64,000 bases of DNA from Treponema sp. (GCA_016288205.1 JAEEYO010000052.1:1-64000); one strand, 5' to 3'; shown: positions 52,166 to 61,386, counted from the stretch's first letter. The notes: generated by a model from the sequence alone, not told the origin. Translations and numbers: made by a program.

Positions 52166-53539
52166 ATGACGATAAATCTCAAAGAAAAAACTCTGGCATT
52201 TCTTTCTTTCATCGCCCTGCTGATTACGCTGAACGCCGCATATTCCGCTCTGAACAGAATTCTGCTGAACGAGGAGAAAAGCCGCTACAGTTACATGGCC
52301 AGAAACCAGGCGAACTACATCGCGAGCTGCATAGACAAAGTTGTGGTGCGCACATATACCCTGCGCGAGATGGTGAACGAGAACGACGGCGGCTCTGATT
52401 TTTTCGACAAGGTTTCCGAGACGATTTTTCAGTCCGTCCTGAGGGACACCGGAATAACGCTCAAAAACATCACGCTGGCTCCGGGCGGCACAGTGGAAAA
52501 AGTCTATCCGATCGCAGGAAACGAGTCCTTCATAGGCTTCCATTACACCGACGAGTCCATGCCGGGAAACAAGGAGGCCATTGAGGCCTACAGAACATCA
52601 CGCACGCTGCTGACGAACCCCTTCAATCTGGTTCAGGGAGGATTCGGAATGGCGGCAAGGACACCGGTTTTCCTAAAAAGGGACGGAAACGATGAATTCT
52701 GGGGACTTGTCGCCGCGACAATGGATTTCTCGGATCTGCTAAAGACATTCAGCTTCGAAAACTTCGACAAAATCAACATAAACTACAGGCTCTGGTATGA
52801 GGACGACAACGGAAATCCTGTAGTGCTTCATCAAAGCGACGGGGAGCTTGTGGACTCAATCACGGAGGAAGTGAGCATCTTCAACCTGAAATGGAATCTT
52901 GAGCTTGCGCCGGAAAAGGGCTGGGTCAACAGAAAGCTGAACAATCTTATCCGCGCGACGATTTTTGTCGTCTCCACGCTTTTTGCCCTGATGCTTCTGC
53001 TCGTGTTCCGAATACGGCGGGACGGAAACATCATGCGCTCCCTTGCGGAACATGACAACCTGACGAAATGCTACTCACGCTACTACATGAATTCCTCGAT
53101 GATTGACATAAAAGACGGCTCGTGGAAGGACCCGGAGGCAAACTACTCCATAGTGATTGTGGACGTGGACAATTTCAAGCAGGTGAACGACACTTACGGA
53201 CATTTTACCGGCGACCGGGCACTGATTTCCATAGCACGAATCCTGCAGAAAAGCCTTGAGAACCCGAAAAAGGACCGCGTCATAAGGTTCGGCGGCGACG
53301 AGTTCCTGATTTTCTACAGTAACGTGGAAAAGAACGACCTGAGAATCAAATTCCAGCAGATTCTTTCGGAAGTAAGCCGTATTAAATTCGATGACATTCC
53401 GGAACTGAGGCTCGGAGTAAGCATAGGAGCCGCCATAGCAAGCGACAAGGCATGCACATATCAGGTGCTGATGAAGACTGCGGATGAAAATCTCTACAAA
53501 GTGAAGGAAAACGGACGCAACGGATTCTCTTTCGAGTGA
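52166..53539 (+). CDS. Membrane CHASE-like sensor - GGDEF diguanylate cyclase
   Basis: 457 aa. Helix 1 at about 10-28, an extracytoplasmic CHASE-like domain (YPIAGNESFIGFHY, TLLTNPFNLVQGG, AARTPVFL), helix 2 near 265-285, then a GGDEF domain with intact RFGGDEFLIF and DVDNFKQVNDTYGH. It makes c-di-GMP under control of an external signal. It lies divergent from chemoreceptor 2, linking motility and c-di-GMP. Confidence 0.92.
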   Translation: MTINLKEKTLAFLSFIALLITLNAAYSALNRILLNEEKSRYSYMARNQANYIASCIDKVVVRTYTLREMVNENDGGSDFFDKVSETIFQSVLRDTGITLKNITLAPGGTVEKVYPIAGNESFIGFHYTDESMPGNKEAIEAYRTSRTLLTNPFNLVQGGFGMAARTPVFLKRDGNDEFWGLVAATMDFSDLLKTFSFENFDKININYRLWYEDDNGNPVVLHQSDGELVDSITEEVSIFNLKWNLELAPEKGWVNRKLNNLIRATIFVVSTLFALMLLLVFRIRRDGNIMRSLAEHDNLTKCYSRYYMNSSMIDIKDGSWKDPEANYSIVIVDVDNFKQVNDTYGHFTGDRALISIARILQKSLENPKKDRVIRFGGDEFLIFYSNVEKNDLRIKFQQILSEVSRIKFDDIPELRLGVSIGAAIASDKACTYQVLMKTADENLYKVKENGRNGFSFE

Positions 53540-53561
53540 GAGCGGTTTCAAGGGCATCAAG

Positions 53562-53611
53562 AAAAAAACAAGGCCCCGCCGGTCAATGAAAGCTCATCAA
53601 GCGACGGAGCC
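53562..53611 (-). terminator. Terminator of the P83/100-family gene
   Basis: GGCTCCGTC pairs with GGCGGGGCC (two G-T pairs) on the minus strand, followed by TTGTTTTTTT. It lies just past the convergent diguanylate cyclase stop. Confidence 0.75.
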
Positions 53612-53652
53612 AAAAGACTCATTGTTTTCGCATTACTGCAAGATCAAGCCAG

Positions 53653-55101
53653 CTACCAAATCTTATTCAGGCTCGCATAGTCAAGGAGTCTCGGAGTTCC
53701 GTTTGAATCCGTGACCAAAAGGCCCGCGCTGATCTCATACAATGGCGTGGAAGGACTTACGGCAAGTTCGCTCTGGCTCAAAAGCTTGAGGTTCTTGTCG
53801 AAAGAAGCGACCACATACTTGCCGCCCTCTCCCTGAATCACCACGTAATAATTGTTGCCGTGGGAAAGGAACTCGGTGTTCTCGGAAAGCACCTGCTCAC
53901 TCTGTTTCCTGAGCTCCAGTGTCTCGGAATCAATAAGGCAGAGACGGATTGCTGAATGTCCGTCGTTCACGCCGCACACCGCAAGGAACATCGTATCGTA
54001 GAGGTTTGTGCTTCCCTCGTAGTCCAAAGTGATGTTATTTACTATATATACTGTCTTTCCCTTGATCTGCTTCATGGGTGAGCGGAGGATGATGTCTCCG
54101 TTCTTTCCGTCCACGGTAATCAGAGTGTAAAGGTCGCGTGAACCGTCCACAACGAAGAGTCCGGTAAGATAGGATGACTTGTCCACCACAGGAACTGCCT
54201 CGCCGTTAAGGATTGCCTTGTCAGCCTCAATAGCCTGGCTTTCCTTTCTGACTTCCATATTCTTGCGGTCGGCAATCTTCTGCTCCTCGCTTGAGACTGC
54301 GGCGGCCTGCTTCGCTTCCTCGACGTTTCCTTCCTTGCGTTCCTGGGCAGCTTCCTTCTGGGCTTCATGAGCACGTTCCGCGGCATCGGCGGCTTCCCTT
54401 TCCTTGATGTCGGTCATGTTCTCGCGGACCTCAATGGCCTTGTCCTCTTCCTGCCTCATCGCCTCAATTACCTTGTCATCGGTGATTGTAGTGGTGTCGA
54501 CGACGGAAAGTCCTGCCTGCATACTGTTCAGCGGGATGACAATCTGGGTCTTGCCTGCCCAGTCCTCCCAGTTTGTGCTGAGTCCCACCTTGTCCGCATC
54601 TAGATAGGCGACTACAGCGGGCTTATATCTTTCCTGGAAGACGGAAATCTGATTGCGGTAAACGGCGTTGTAGACGGTTACGAAAGTTGCGATTGTCTCG
54701 GCATCCTCACGGTTATAATCATAGGCCGCCTGCAAAAATCCCGTGACGATCCTGCGGAGGTTCTTGATGTGGTCAACCCCGGCGTTCTCGTTCAGGACCA
54801 GAATATCAGCGTCACGACCTTCGGCGACAGAAGGATCCACCACGTGAATCAGACTGTACTTTGCTTTCGGCTCGTAGTATTCTGTCAAATCAACGTCCTG
54901 GGCAACATGGCGGCCAAGTCCCGCACCGATGTTCACAATGGCTTCGGCCGTATCAATGTGGGCGTGAGGTCCACCGTAGTTCTCAAACTTTACGGAATCG
55001 ACGGAACCCGACACCTGCAATTCCACCTCATCAACATTTACGGCAAAGGACGAAAAGACCAGTGTCGCAGTCATAATCAGTGCACAGATTATTTTTTTCA
55101 T
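53653..55101 (-). CDS. Spirochaete P83/100-family exported protein
   Basis: 482 aa with a signal peptide (MKKIICALIMTATLVFSSFA). The N-domain has the family's FENYGGPHAHIDTA and GFLQAAYDYNREDAETIATFVTVYNAVYR; a charged coiled coil (about 225-300: EEDKAIEVRENM, AQKEAAQERKEG) leads to a C-terminal strand-rich domain (YLTGLFVVDGSRDLYTL). Homologues include the Borrelia P83/P100 antigen and a T. pallidum protein. Periplasmic; molecular role unknown. Monocistronic. Confidence 0.9.
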   Translation of the reverse strand: MKKIICALIMTATLVFSSFAVNVDEVELQVSGSVDSVKFENYGGPHAHIDTAEAIVNIGAGLGRHVAQDVDLTEYYEPKAKYSLIHVVDPSVAEGRDADILVLNENAGVDHIKNLRRIVTGFLQAAYDYNREDAETIATFVTVYNAVYRNQISVFQERYKPAVVAYLDADKVGLSTNWEDWAGKTQIVIPLNSMQAGLSVVDTTTITDDKVIEAMRQEEDKAIEVRENMTDIKEREAADAAERAHEAQKEAAQERKEGNVEEAKQAAAVSSEEQKIADRKNMEVRKESQAIEADKAILNGEAVPVVDKSSYLTGLFVVDGSRDLYTLITVDGKNGDIILRSPMKQIKGKTVYIVNNITLDYEGSTNLYDTMFLAVCGVNDGHSAIRLCLIDSETLELRKQSEQVLSENTEFLSHGNNYYVVIQGEGGKYVVASFDKNLKLLSQSELAVSPSTPLYEISAGLLVTDSNGTPRLLDYASLNKIW

Positions 55102-55198
55102 ACTTCTTCCTTTATTAAGTTTATATAAAATTATACCAAAAGCACAATATTATTTATAGTATGGAAATGGGAATTTCCAAATATTTTTTTGAACCGAA

Positions 55199-55414
55199 TC
55201 AGTATCCGGGCTGAATTATGGTGTTCGGGTCCGCAATCACTTTGTCGTAGACCTTTTCCTTCCACTCCTCCTGGGGAACATCGACAACGCTCACGGAAAA
55301 ATGCGCCTTTTCACGGTTGAGTTCCTTCGAGGCGGCATCAAGGACAGCTTCGGCAAGACGCTTTTTGATTTCCTCACTGCGTCCGGGATACATTTGAATC
55401 GTAATATGCGGCAT
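55199..55414 (-). CDS. 4-oxalocrotonate tautomerase-family protein
   Basis: 71 aa. After Met removal the N-terminus is the catalytic Pro (PHITIQMYPGR). Family features are EEIKKRLAEAVLDAA and HFSVSVVDVPQEEW. Members tautomerise or dehalogenate small keto-enol substrates; the actual substrate is unknown. AGGAG precedes the ATG. Monocistronic. Confidence 0.88.
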   Translation of the reverse strand: MPHITIQMYPGRSEEIKKRLAEAVLDAASKELNREKAHFSVSVVDVPQEEWKEKVYDKVIADPNTIIQPGY

Positions 55415-55531
55415 ATAGACTCCTAAATCATTCTAAGAATTTATTTTATTTTCTTCTATTAATAATAGCACAGTTTTATAAATTTGCCACAAAAAACATT
55501 ATGAATTACGTTAAATTTTATAAGGTCAAAA

Positions 55532-55676
55532 GTCGAGTTTTTTGAAATATATGCAAAATTGGTGTAAGCGAGGTTCCTGAGGGAAAAAACATCTGCACAA
55601 GCGTAGCGCGGAAGCCGTTTTTTCACGCAGGGTTCTCGCTGAAAATCAATTTTTATTTTATGCGATGAAACTCGAC
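55532..55676. repeat. 145-bp long imperfect inverted repeat (hairpin or MITE-like element)
   Basis: The two halves pair in seven blocks in order: GTCGAGTTT/AAACTCGAC, AAATA/TATTT, AAATTG/CAATTT, AGCGAG/CTCGCT, CCTG/CAGG and GAAAAAAC/GTTTTTTC, with small internal loops (GTT/GTT, AGG/ACG) and a 26-nt terminal loop. Outside the ends AAA and TTT also pair. No clear target duplication was found. It ends 19 bp before the GH127 promoter. Confidence 0.65.
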
Positions 55677-55694
55677 ATTTAGCCCATAAATAAA

Positions 55695-55723
55695 TTGACA
55701 ATGGCAAAATGCGGCAATATAAT
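55695..55723 (+). promoter_or_regulatory. Promoter of GH127
   Basis: Consensus TTGACA and TATAAT with the optimal 17-nt spacer; GGAGG precedes the ATG at 55747. Confidence 0.85.
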
Positions 55724-55746
55724 TCTGAAATAAGACGGAGGATTTC

Positions 55747-57675
55747 ATGAAGATTCAAAATCAAATCAGGCAGGAAGCGTTCAAGCCCAGGGACGGATTC
55801 ATAAAGAGCTACCAGGAGCTGATAAAAAGGACGGTCATTCCGTATCAGTATGACGTGCTCTGGGACAAAGCCGAGGGAAACACGGAAAAAAGCCATGTGG
55901 TGAAAAATTTCATCAACGCGGGAAAGGCCGTTGCGGGCGAGGATACCGACGACGGATTTTACGGCATGGTCTTTCAGGACAGCGACGCCGCGAAGTGGAT
56001 TGAGGCCGTGGCATATTCTCTCTCGATTTTCCCGGACGCAGAGCTTGAGAAATCCGCCGATGAGCTGATTGAAATTATTGCGCGCGCACAGGACAAGGAC
56101 GGCTACCTTGACACATATTTTACAATCAAGGACAAGGACAAACGCTGGTCGAACCTTTGCGAGGGACATGAGCTTTACTGTTCCGGTCACATGATTGAGG
56201 CTGCCTGCGCTTATGCTGAGACCACAGGAAAAACCAAGCTTCTTGACGTGATGCGGAAAAACGTGGAGTGCATTCACCGTGTTTTTCTTGAGGGCGATGA
56301 TTTTCACAGAAAGGCGGTTCCGGGACATCCCGAGGTGGAGCTTGCCCTGATGAAGATGTACAGGCTGACCGGGGATAAAAAATGCCTTGAGCTTGCGTCT
56401 CATTTTGTGGACGAGCGCGGAAAGGATCCTGAGTATTATAAGAAGGAAGTTGCGAGAAGAGACTGGAGCGTATGGGGAAGCGACGGTGCGGACTCAGCCT
56501 ACATGCAGGCTCATCTTCCGGTAAGGGAGCAGGAGGACGCAAAGGGTCATGCGGTTCGTGCAGTCTATCTTTACACTGCAATGGCTGATCTTGCGTCTGA
56601 AATCAATGACGAGAAACTGACCGAGGCATGCAGAAGACTTTGGAAGAGCATTACGGAACGACAGAGCTACGTGAGCGGAGGAATCGGATCGACGAATCTT
56701 GGGGAAGCCTTTACCGTGGACTACGACCTTCCTTCCGACACAGCCTACTGCGAGACCTGCGCCGCCATAGGACTCATGTTCTTTGCCTCAAGGATGCTTG
56801 AGATGGACGTGGACAGAAGCTATTCCGACCAGATGGAAAAATCCTTCTATAATGCGGTGCTCGCCGGAATGCAGCTTGACGGAAAGAGATTCTTCTATGT
56901 AAATCCGCTTGAGGTGATTCCGGGAATCTCCGGTGTGGCTCCGACGCACAAACACACTCTGCCCCAGAGACCCACATGGTATGCCTGTGCCTGCTGCCCG
57001 CCGAACGTCGCAAGGCTGCTCTCATCTTTCGGCAAATATGCCTACGGTGAGAATGAGTCCACGGTGTTCTGCCATCTCTTTGCGGCGGGAGAAATCAGCT
57101 TCCAGAACGGACTTAAAATCAAATGCGACACGCTTTACCCGGATGGATTTGCAATCAGCTACGAGATTTTGGAAGGAAAAAAGAAAATTGCCATAAGGAT
57201 TCCGTCTTGGAGCAAATCTTTCGCGCTTACAAAAAATGATGAGCCGCTTCAGTTCACCATGGAAAAAGGATATGCCTATCTCGACGTTAAAGCAGGAGAC
57301 CGCGTGAAACTTGATCTGGATGAAAGCCCTTACCGAGTGTACCCATCCGCGAAGGTTCCGGCCCTTTCAAATCAGGTCGCAATCTTCCGGGGGCCAGTCC
57401 TTTACTGCGGGGAGGGAGCCGACAATGACGGAGACACAATCTCCCTCAGGATGATCCGGGATGGAAAAATCAGCGATGAAGGAAAAATCCCCGGCCTTGA
57501 GATTCAGAGTCCCATGCTGAGCGCGGAAGGAATGAGACAGATGCCGCAGGAAGAGCTATATTCAAGCAAGAGACCGGAATACGAGCTAAAGAAAATCAAG
57601 CTGATTCCATACTTCGCATGGGGAAACCGTGGAGAAAATCAGATGAGGGTCTGGTTCCCGGAGATGCAGAAGTAG
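55747..57675 (+). CDS. Glycoside hydrolase family 127 (beta-L-arabinofuranosidase type)
   Basis: 642 aa, (alpha/alpha)6 barrel enzyme without a signal peptide. The zinc/cysteine site of GH127 is visible: AYCETC (about 335-340, Glu and Cys ligands) and YACACCPPNVARLL (about 413-425, with the nucleophile Cys pair). SYVSGGIGSTNLGEAF is also typical. It removes beta-L-arabinofuranose from plant cell-wall glycoproteins or pectin side chains, acting in the cytoplasm on imported sugars. Strong promoter; no other arabinose gene nearby. Confidence 0.93.
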   Translation: MKIQNQIRQEAFKPRDGFIKSYQELIKRTVIPYQYDVLWDKAEGNTEKSHVVKNFINAGKAVAGEDTDDGFYGMVFQDSDAAKWIEAVAYSLSIFPDAELEKSADELIEIIARAQDKDGYLDTYFTIKDKDKRWSNLCEGHELYCSGHMIEAACAYAETTGKTKLLDVMRKNVECIHRVFLEGDDFHRKAVPGHPEVELALMKMYRLTGDKKCLELASHFVDERGKDPEYYKKEVARRDWSVWGSDGADSAYMQAHLPVREQEDAKGHAVRAVYLYTAMADLASEINDEKLTEACRRLWKSITERQSYVSGGIGSTNLGEAFTVDYDLPSDTAYCETCAAIGLMFFASRMLEMDVDRSYSDQMEKSFYNAVLAGMQLDGKRFFYVNPLEVIPGISGVAPTHKHTLPQRPTWYACACCPPNVARLLSSFGKYAYGENESTVFCHLFAAGEISFQNGLKIKCDTLYPDGFAISYEILEGKKKIAIRIPSWSKSFALTKNDEPLQFTMEKGYAYLDVKAGDRVKLDLDESPYRVYPSAKVPALSNQVAIFRGPVLYCGEGADNDGDTISLRMIRDGKISDEGKIPGLEIQSPMLSAEGMRQMPQEELYSSKRPEYELKKIKLIPYFAWGNRGENQMRVWFPEMQK

Positions 57676-57696
57676 GTCACCGCTTTAAGCAAATCC

Positions 57697-58155
57697 TTAT
57701 TTGCCGCTCTCAAGCCTGTCCAAGAGCGCCGTGCATCCTGCGAGAACCTGATCGTAAGTAATGTCAAAGTTGCCGGTATACCAGGGGTCGGCTATGTCCT
57801 CGGTGGTGCCGGTAAACTCACGCAGCTTGTAAATCTTGTGGCCGGGGTCTCCGCCGAAAATCATGAGCATGTTTCGGATGTTCGCGCTGTCCATGCCTAT
57901 GATCAGGTCGAATTTTTCGTAGTCGCTCCGGGTAATCTGGGACGCTCGGTGGGCTCGCATGGGGATTCCCTCCTCCTGCATCTTTCTTCTTGCGGGCGGG
58001 TAAGGCGGGTTTCCGATTTCCTCGGTGCTGGTCGCCTTCGAGTCTATGTGGTAGGAACCGTTCAGTCCCCTCTTTTCAACGAGATATTCCATTACGAACT
58101 GTGCCATGGGTGAGCGGCAGATGTTTCCGTGGCAGACAAAAAGTATTCTGTTCAT
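57697..58155 (-). CDS. Low-molecular-weight protein-tyrosine phosphatase
   Basis: 152 aa. The active-site loop CHGNICRS (Cys8, Arg14) is at the N-terminus and the general-acid Asp is in ADPWYTGNFD. It dephosphorylates tyrosine-phosphorylated proteins. No cognate kinase or exopolysaccharide gene is adjacent. AGGAAG lies upstream of the ATG. Confidence 0.93.
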   Translation of the reverse strand: MNRILFVCHGNICRSPMAQFVMEYLVEKRGLNGSYHIDSKATSTEEIGNPPYPPARRKMQEEGIPMRAHRASQITRSDYEKFDLIIGMDSANIRNMLMIFGGDPGHKIYKLREFTGTTEDIADPWYTGNFDITYDQVLAGCTALLDRLESGK

Positions 58156-58204
58156 TTTTCATTCACTTCCTGAATCCATTATAGCATAAACACATCTGAA
58201 AAAA

Positions 58205-58233
58205 TAGACAAAAAAATAATTCTACTATATAAT
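58205..58233 (+). promoter_or_regulatory. Leaderless-type promoter of the membrane HTH gene
   Basis: TAGACA, 17-nt spacer, TATAAT, then TGTGCT and the ATG at 58240. Confidence 0.65.
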
Positions 58234-58239
58234 TGTGCT

Positions 58240-58974
58240 ATGAAATCATTTTATTCAAAACAGTTTTTGCTTTTTGTGCGGATCATCTCCGTTTTCTTTA
58301 TCCTGCTTTTGATTTATTTGACCGGACACGCCGTTTACGATGTTTTTTTCCTGCATGATTATTTATGCACCGTCGGTCTTGTCTGCGGCCCCCTGAGCAT
58401 ACTGATTTTGTCCTTCGTGGTGCTCAAGCCGGAAAAGCTCGCGCTGTTCGTACCGCCACTCATATTTTACTCAATCTCAAATGCCATCGGAAATGCAAAT
58501 CCCGCCTTCCAGATTATTTTTCTGGAGCTTGCCGTACTCATCCTGTGGATCCGCGGTTTTTTCAGGACTCACAAATCACTCAAAATTGTCGGCCTCATCC
58601 TGATTTATCTGGTTCCCATGCTTTTTTACATGCGGCTCGGCTGGAATGAATTTTCAAATCAGCTTCTGGACATCCTTCAAATCATACTGGTGACATCCTG
58701 CACGATTTTTATCCTTTATGAATACCTCAAGTCACAGACCGTAAAGGACAAGGTTCTGAATGTAGCCGATTATCCCGAGACCACAGAGCGCGACGCAAAA
58801 TGGCTTGCACTTGTCCAGCAGGGAGTAAAATATGAGGCGATCGCCATCGACTATGAGCTGACCTTGGGAACCGTCCAGAACAGGCTCAACAAAGTCTATC
58901 ATATTCTTGAAATAGGCGACCGCATCGGTTTTCTTTCAATTTACTCGAACGCAAAAATCATCTATAAAAAATGA
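58240..58974 (+). CDS. Membrane-embedded protein with C-terminal LuxR-like helix-turn-helix
   Basis: 244 aa. Six to seven hydrophobic helices fill residues 8-165. A cytoplasmic domain follows with a helix-turn-helix pattern (WLALVQQGVKYEAIAIDYELTLGTVQNRLNKVYHIL; written here only to show the region 187-222) similar to LuxR/GerE or sigma-region-4 domains. It would be a one-component regulator that senses within the membrane and binds DNA directly. I do not know a named family. TATAAT lies 6 nt before the ATG, so translation is probably leaderless. Confidence 0.75.
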   Translation: MKSFYSKQFLLFVRIISVFFILLLIYLTGHAVYDVFFLHDYLCTVGLVCGPLSILILSFVVLKPEKLALFVPPLIFYSISNAIGNANPAFQIIFLELAVLILWIRGFFRTHKSLKIVGLILIYLVPMLFYMRLGWNEFSNQLLDILQIILVTSCTIFILYEYLKSQTVKDKVLNVADYPETTERDAKWLALVQQGVKYEAIAIDYELTLGTVQNRLNKVYHILEIGDRIGFLSIYSNAKIIYKK

Positions 58975-58979
58975 TCCTC

Positions 58980-59960
58980 TTACATGAAAGTGTGGGTCCA
59001 GCTGATTGCAATCCGCTTAAAATACCATTCCGTGCCGCTCACCTTTGAGCTCAGCATCTCATGCTCATTTTCGAATTTCGTCTCGAAACTTCTGCGAGTT
59101 GAAAAGTCAAATATGCACGAAAGATTGTCCCTTTCCCCCAGCTTGAACTGAGCTACAGGACTTATGGAAATCTCCGGGAAAGCTCCGTCAAAGGTCTCGT
59201 CAAATTCTCCGTACACGGATCCGTCGTAATATCCCACGGACTTGAACATGAATCCAACGACACTCAACGGAAGCGGCATCTGATAGGCGATTATTCCCTG
59301 AGCCTCATAGGCAAGACCCTGAGCCTTTGTTTTCGTGCACTGCCATTCAAAAAGAGTGTCCTTGTCAACGCCGGCCATCCCCATATAAACGACTGTATAC
59401 GATGCCATCAAAAGAACGTGGCTCCAGTCACCTGGAATCAATGCCCCAGTGTCAAACTGGAATGTGGCTCCCGCATACAAATCATAATAGGGATTCTTAA
59501 AAGTCGAAAGCTTGTCATATTCATGCGTCGTCTTGTTATATTCAGCGGCACCTTCAAGTCCAAGATAATTCCAGCCCCAGCCGATTGATGCCCCCGCACG
59601 GAGAATTAAAAACGGAACCGGCACAAACTCCACGCCAAGTTTCGGCCTTATGGAAACCGGAGTCAGCTCAAGCCCACCGCTCACATTTACGCACGCATCC
59701 CTCAGAAGCATATTCTCTCCAAGCGGTGTATTGATCTTGTAGAACCCGTTTAAAGTTGTCGCCAACTCCACGCCGTTGAAGGGACCTGTAATCGGGGAAA
59801 AATGTGTTCCCCCAGTTATAAAGTCGGATTTGGGATAGTAGGCGAAATCCGTCGTCAAGCTCAGGCTGAAGGGAGACTCTTTCTCCTCCTCCGCAAAAAG
59901 CGACGAGACAATCATCATGGCAAAAGCCAGGGCCGTCAGCAAAAATTTGTTTTTTCTCAT
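58980..59960 (-). CDS. Outer-membrane beta-barrel protein of unknown function
   Basis: 326 aa with a signal peptide ending at LFA-EEE. Gly- and aromatic-rich alternating strands run throughout (LRAGASIGWGWNYLGLEG, YYDLYAGATFQF, IAISWTHTFM). The final residue is Met after Phe, a slight departure from the usual C-terminal Phe. Not related in visible motifs to the cassettes at 1-5.4 kb. AAGGAG precedes the start; the serine hydrolase gene upstream may share its transcript. Confidence 0.75.
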   Translation of the reverse strand: MRKNKFLLTALAFAMMIVSSLFAEEEKESPFSLSLTTDFAYYPKSDFITGGTHFSPITGPFNGVELATTLNGFYKINTPLGENMLLRDACVNVSGGLELTPVSIRPKLGVEFVPVPFLILRAGASIGWGWNYLGLEGAAEYNKTTHEYDKLSTFKNPYYDLYAGATFQFDTGALIPGDWSHVLLMASYTVVYMGMAGVDKDTLFEWQCTKTKAQGLAYEAQGIIAYQMPLPLSVVGFMFKSVGYYDGSVYGEFDETFDGAFPEISISPVAQFKLGERDNLSCIFDFSTRRSFETKFENEHEMLSSKVSGTEWYFKRIAISWTHTFM

Positions 59961-60009
59961 ACTTGATTCTCCTTATAAATCAGTTGAATATATTTATTCT
60001 CTACAAGCT

Positions 60010-61386
60010 TTAGCGCCTGCGACATACTCCGGAAAGCTTAATGATTCCGGCGACGAACGAAAGACATGCAGAGACCAAAAGCACGATATACAGATCCGGC
60101 ACGAAAAGCCTCACAACCCAAAGAGGAGTGTCCAGCAGAATCTTTGTGAAGGTCAAAAGGAACAGGGGGAACAAAACATAAGCCAGAATGCCCAGGATGA
60201 TTTTTACCACTCTCCTTTTTTTGCCCTGCGACACAGCATGACGGGATTTAACAGCCCTTATAAAAATAATGAGCGACAGGCAGATTATAAGAAGATAAAT
60301 GGCGTCATAGAGCAGGTGAAGCTGGACGAATTTATTATGGTTGACATCCTCCACAGACTCTCCCCTTATGAGTGAGACGCTGTCCCAGACTACGTTGTTC
60401 ATAAGATTGTTCAGCACAAACTCATCGTTTGCATTTATCATAAAACACACGGCAAGCTTCATGTCCGGCAAAATGTACATATAGGTGATTCCGTTCTCAA
60501 CCTGGCCTCCGTGAAAGACCATAGGATATCCGTTCCACTTCATGTAGTTCCACCCCTTTCCATAATAGGCGTCATATTCCTTTACACCGAGCGGGACATT
60601 TTTATACCACATGGAATTTATTGACTCCTGCGTGATGATTCTCTCTCCGTTTTGCGTAAGACCACCGTTAAGGTACATCCTCAGATATTTTCCGTGGTCA
60701 TCCGGAGTCGAGGCAATATAACCCGCGGGCTCATGGAACCATGATTTTTCGGTTGGAAAAACCGCATCACCTTTTTTGAAAAAACCGAAATAGTTTCTGT
60801 TGCCCTTCAAGAGCTTCGGACTGTCCTTTGCCTTCCATGCATTTGCCGTTGAGTCTTCCATACCGAGAGGCTCAAAAACATTGCGTCGGATATAGTCCTC
60901 ATACGACAGACCGCTCACGGATTCCACTATTTTACCGAGCAAGTCATAATTCACATTCGCATACTCGTATTTTCCATAAGAATCCGTAATCTTCACATTA
61001 TGAAGCTTGGCATGAGTGTCAAAGCCGCTTGTATGATTCAAGAGCGAAAGCACCGTGACCTTCTTTTCAAACTTATAATCAGGAAGATAGAGAGAAATGT
61101 CGTCGGCAAGATTCACAAGCCCCTGCTCGACCAGCTGCATAATGCAGAGCGCGGTATAGGACTTGCTCATTGAGCCTATGAAAAACTGACGGTCAAGGCT
61201 GTCACATTCTCCATAGGACTTTTCAAGCAGCGTTTCATCGGGATTTGCCACAAAGACTGCCATTCCGGGAATATGGTAGGCATCAACCATTTTGCCAAGA
61301 TACTCATCCAGATTTTGAATGGCCTGAGTCTCCGCAAAACAGTTTGCGGCAAAAATAAACGAAAGAATAAAAAATATCTTTTTCAT
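60010..61386 (-). CDS. Serine hydrolase of the beta-lactamase/penicillin-binding-like family, membrane-anchored
   Basis: 458 aa from the start at 61386, which follows GAGGTG and opens a signal peptide (MKKIFFILSFIFAANCFA). The catalytic SxxK is SMSK (Ser72, Lys75), YAN is the Tyr motif near residue 131, and HGGQ is in the KTG position. Three to four C-terminal membrane helices follow. Family members are esterases, D-aminopeptidases or peptidoglycan-modifying enzymes; true beta-lactamase activity is unlikely. Confidence 0.88.
   Translation of the reverse strand: MKKIFFILSFIFAANCFAETQAIQNLDEYLGKMVDAYHIPGMAVFVANPDETLLEKSYGECDSLDRQFFIGSMSKSYTALCIMQLVEQGLVNLADDISLYLPDYKFEKKVTVLSLLNHTSGFDTHAKLHNVKITDSYGKYEYANVNYDLLGKIVESVSGLSYEDYIRRNVFEPLGMEDSTANAWKAKDSPKLLKGNRNYFGFFKKGDAVFPTEKSWFHEPAGYIASTPDDHGKYLRMYLNGGLTQNGERIITQESINSMWYKNVPLGVKEYDAYYGKGWNYMKWNGYPMVFHGGQVENGITYMYILPDMKLAVCFMINANDEFVLNNLMNNVVWDSVSLIRGESVEDVNHNKFVQLHLLYDAIYLLIICLSLIIFIRAVKSRHAVSQGKKRRVVKIILGILAYVLFPLFLLTFTKILLDTPLWVVRLFVPDLYIVLLVSACLSFVAGIIKLSGVCRRR

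Larger units (their letters stand above)
55415..55746. other. Intergenic region with long hairpin and GH127 promoter
   Basis: 332 bp without a gene. It contains the 145-bp imperfect palindrome at 55532-55676 and a consensus promoter at 55695-55723. A long minus-strand reading frame across it overlaps GH127 and has no coding character. Confidence 0.7.

Noticed and set aside
55459..56403. A 314-codon minus-strand frame across the GH127 upstream region and 5' end
   Set aside because: Overlaps the well-supported GH127 gene and its promoter in antisense and crosses the long hairpin; no coding character.
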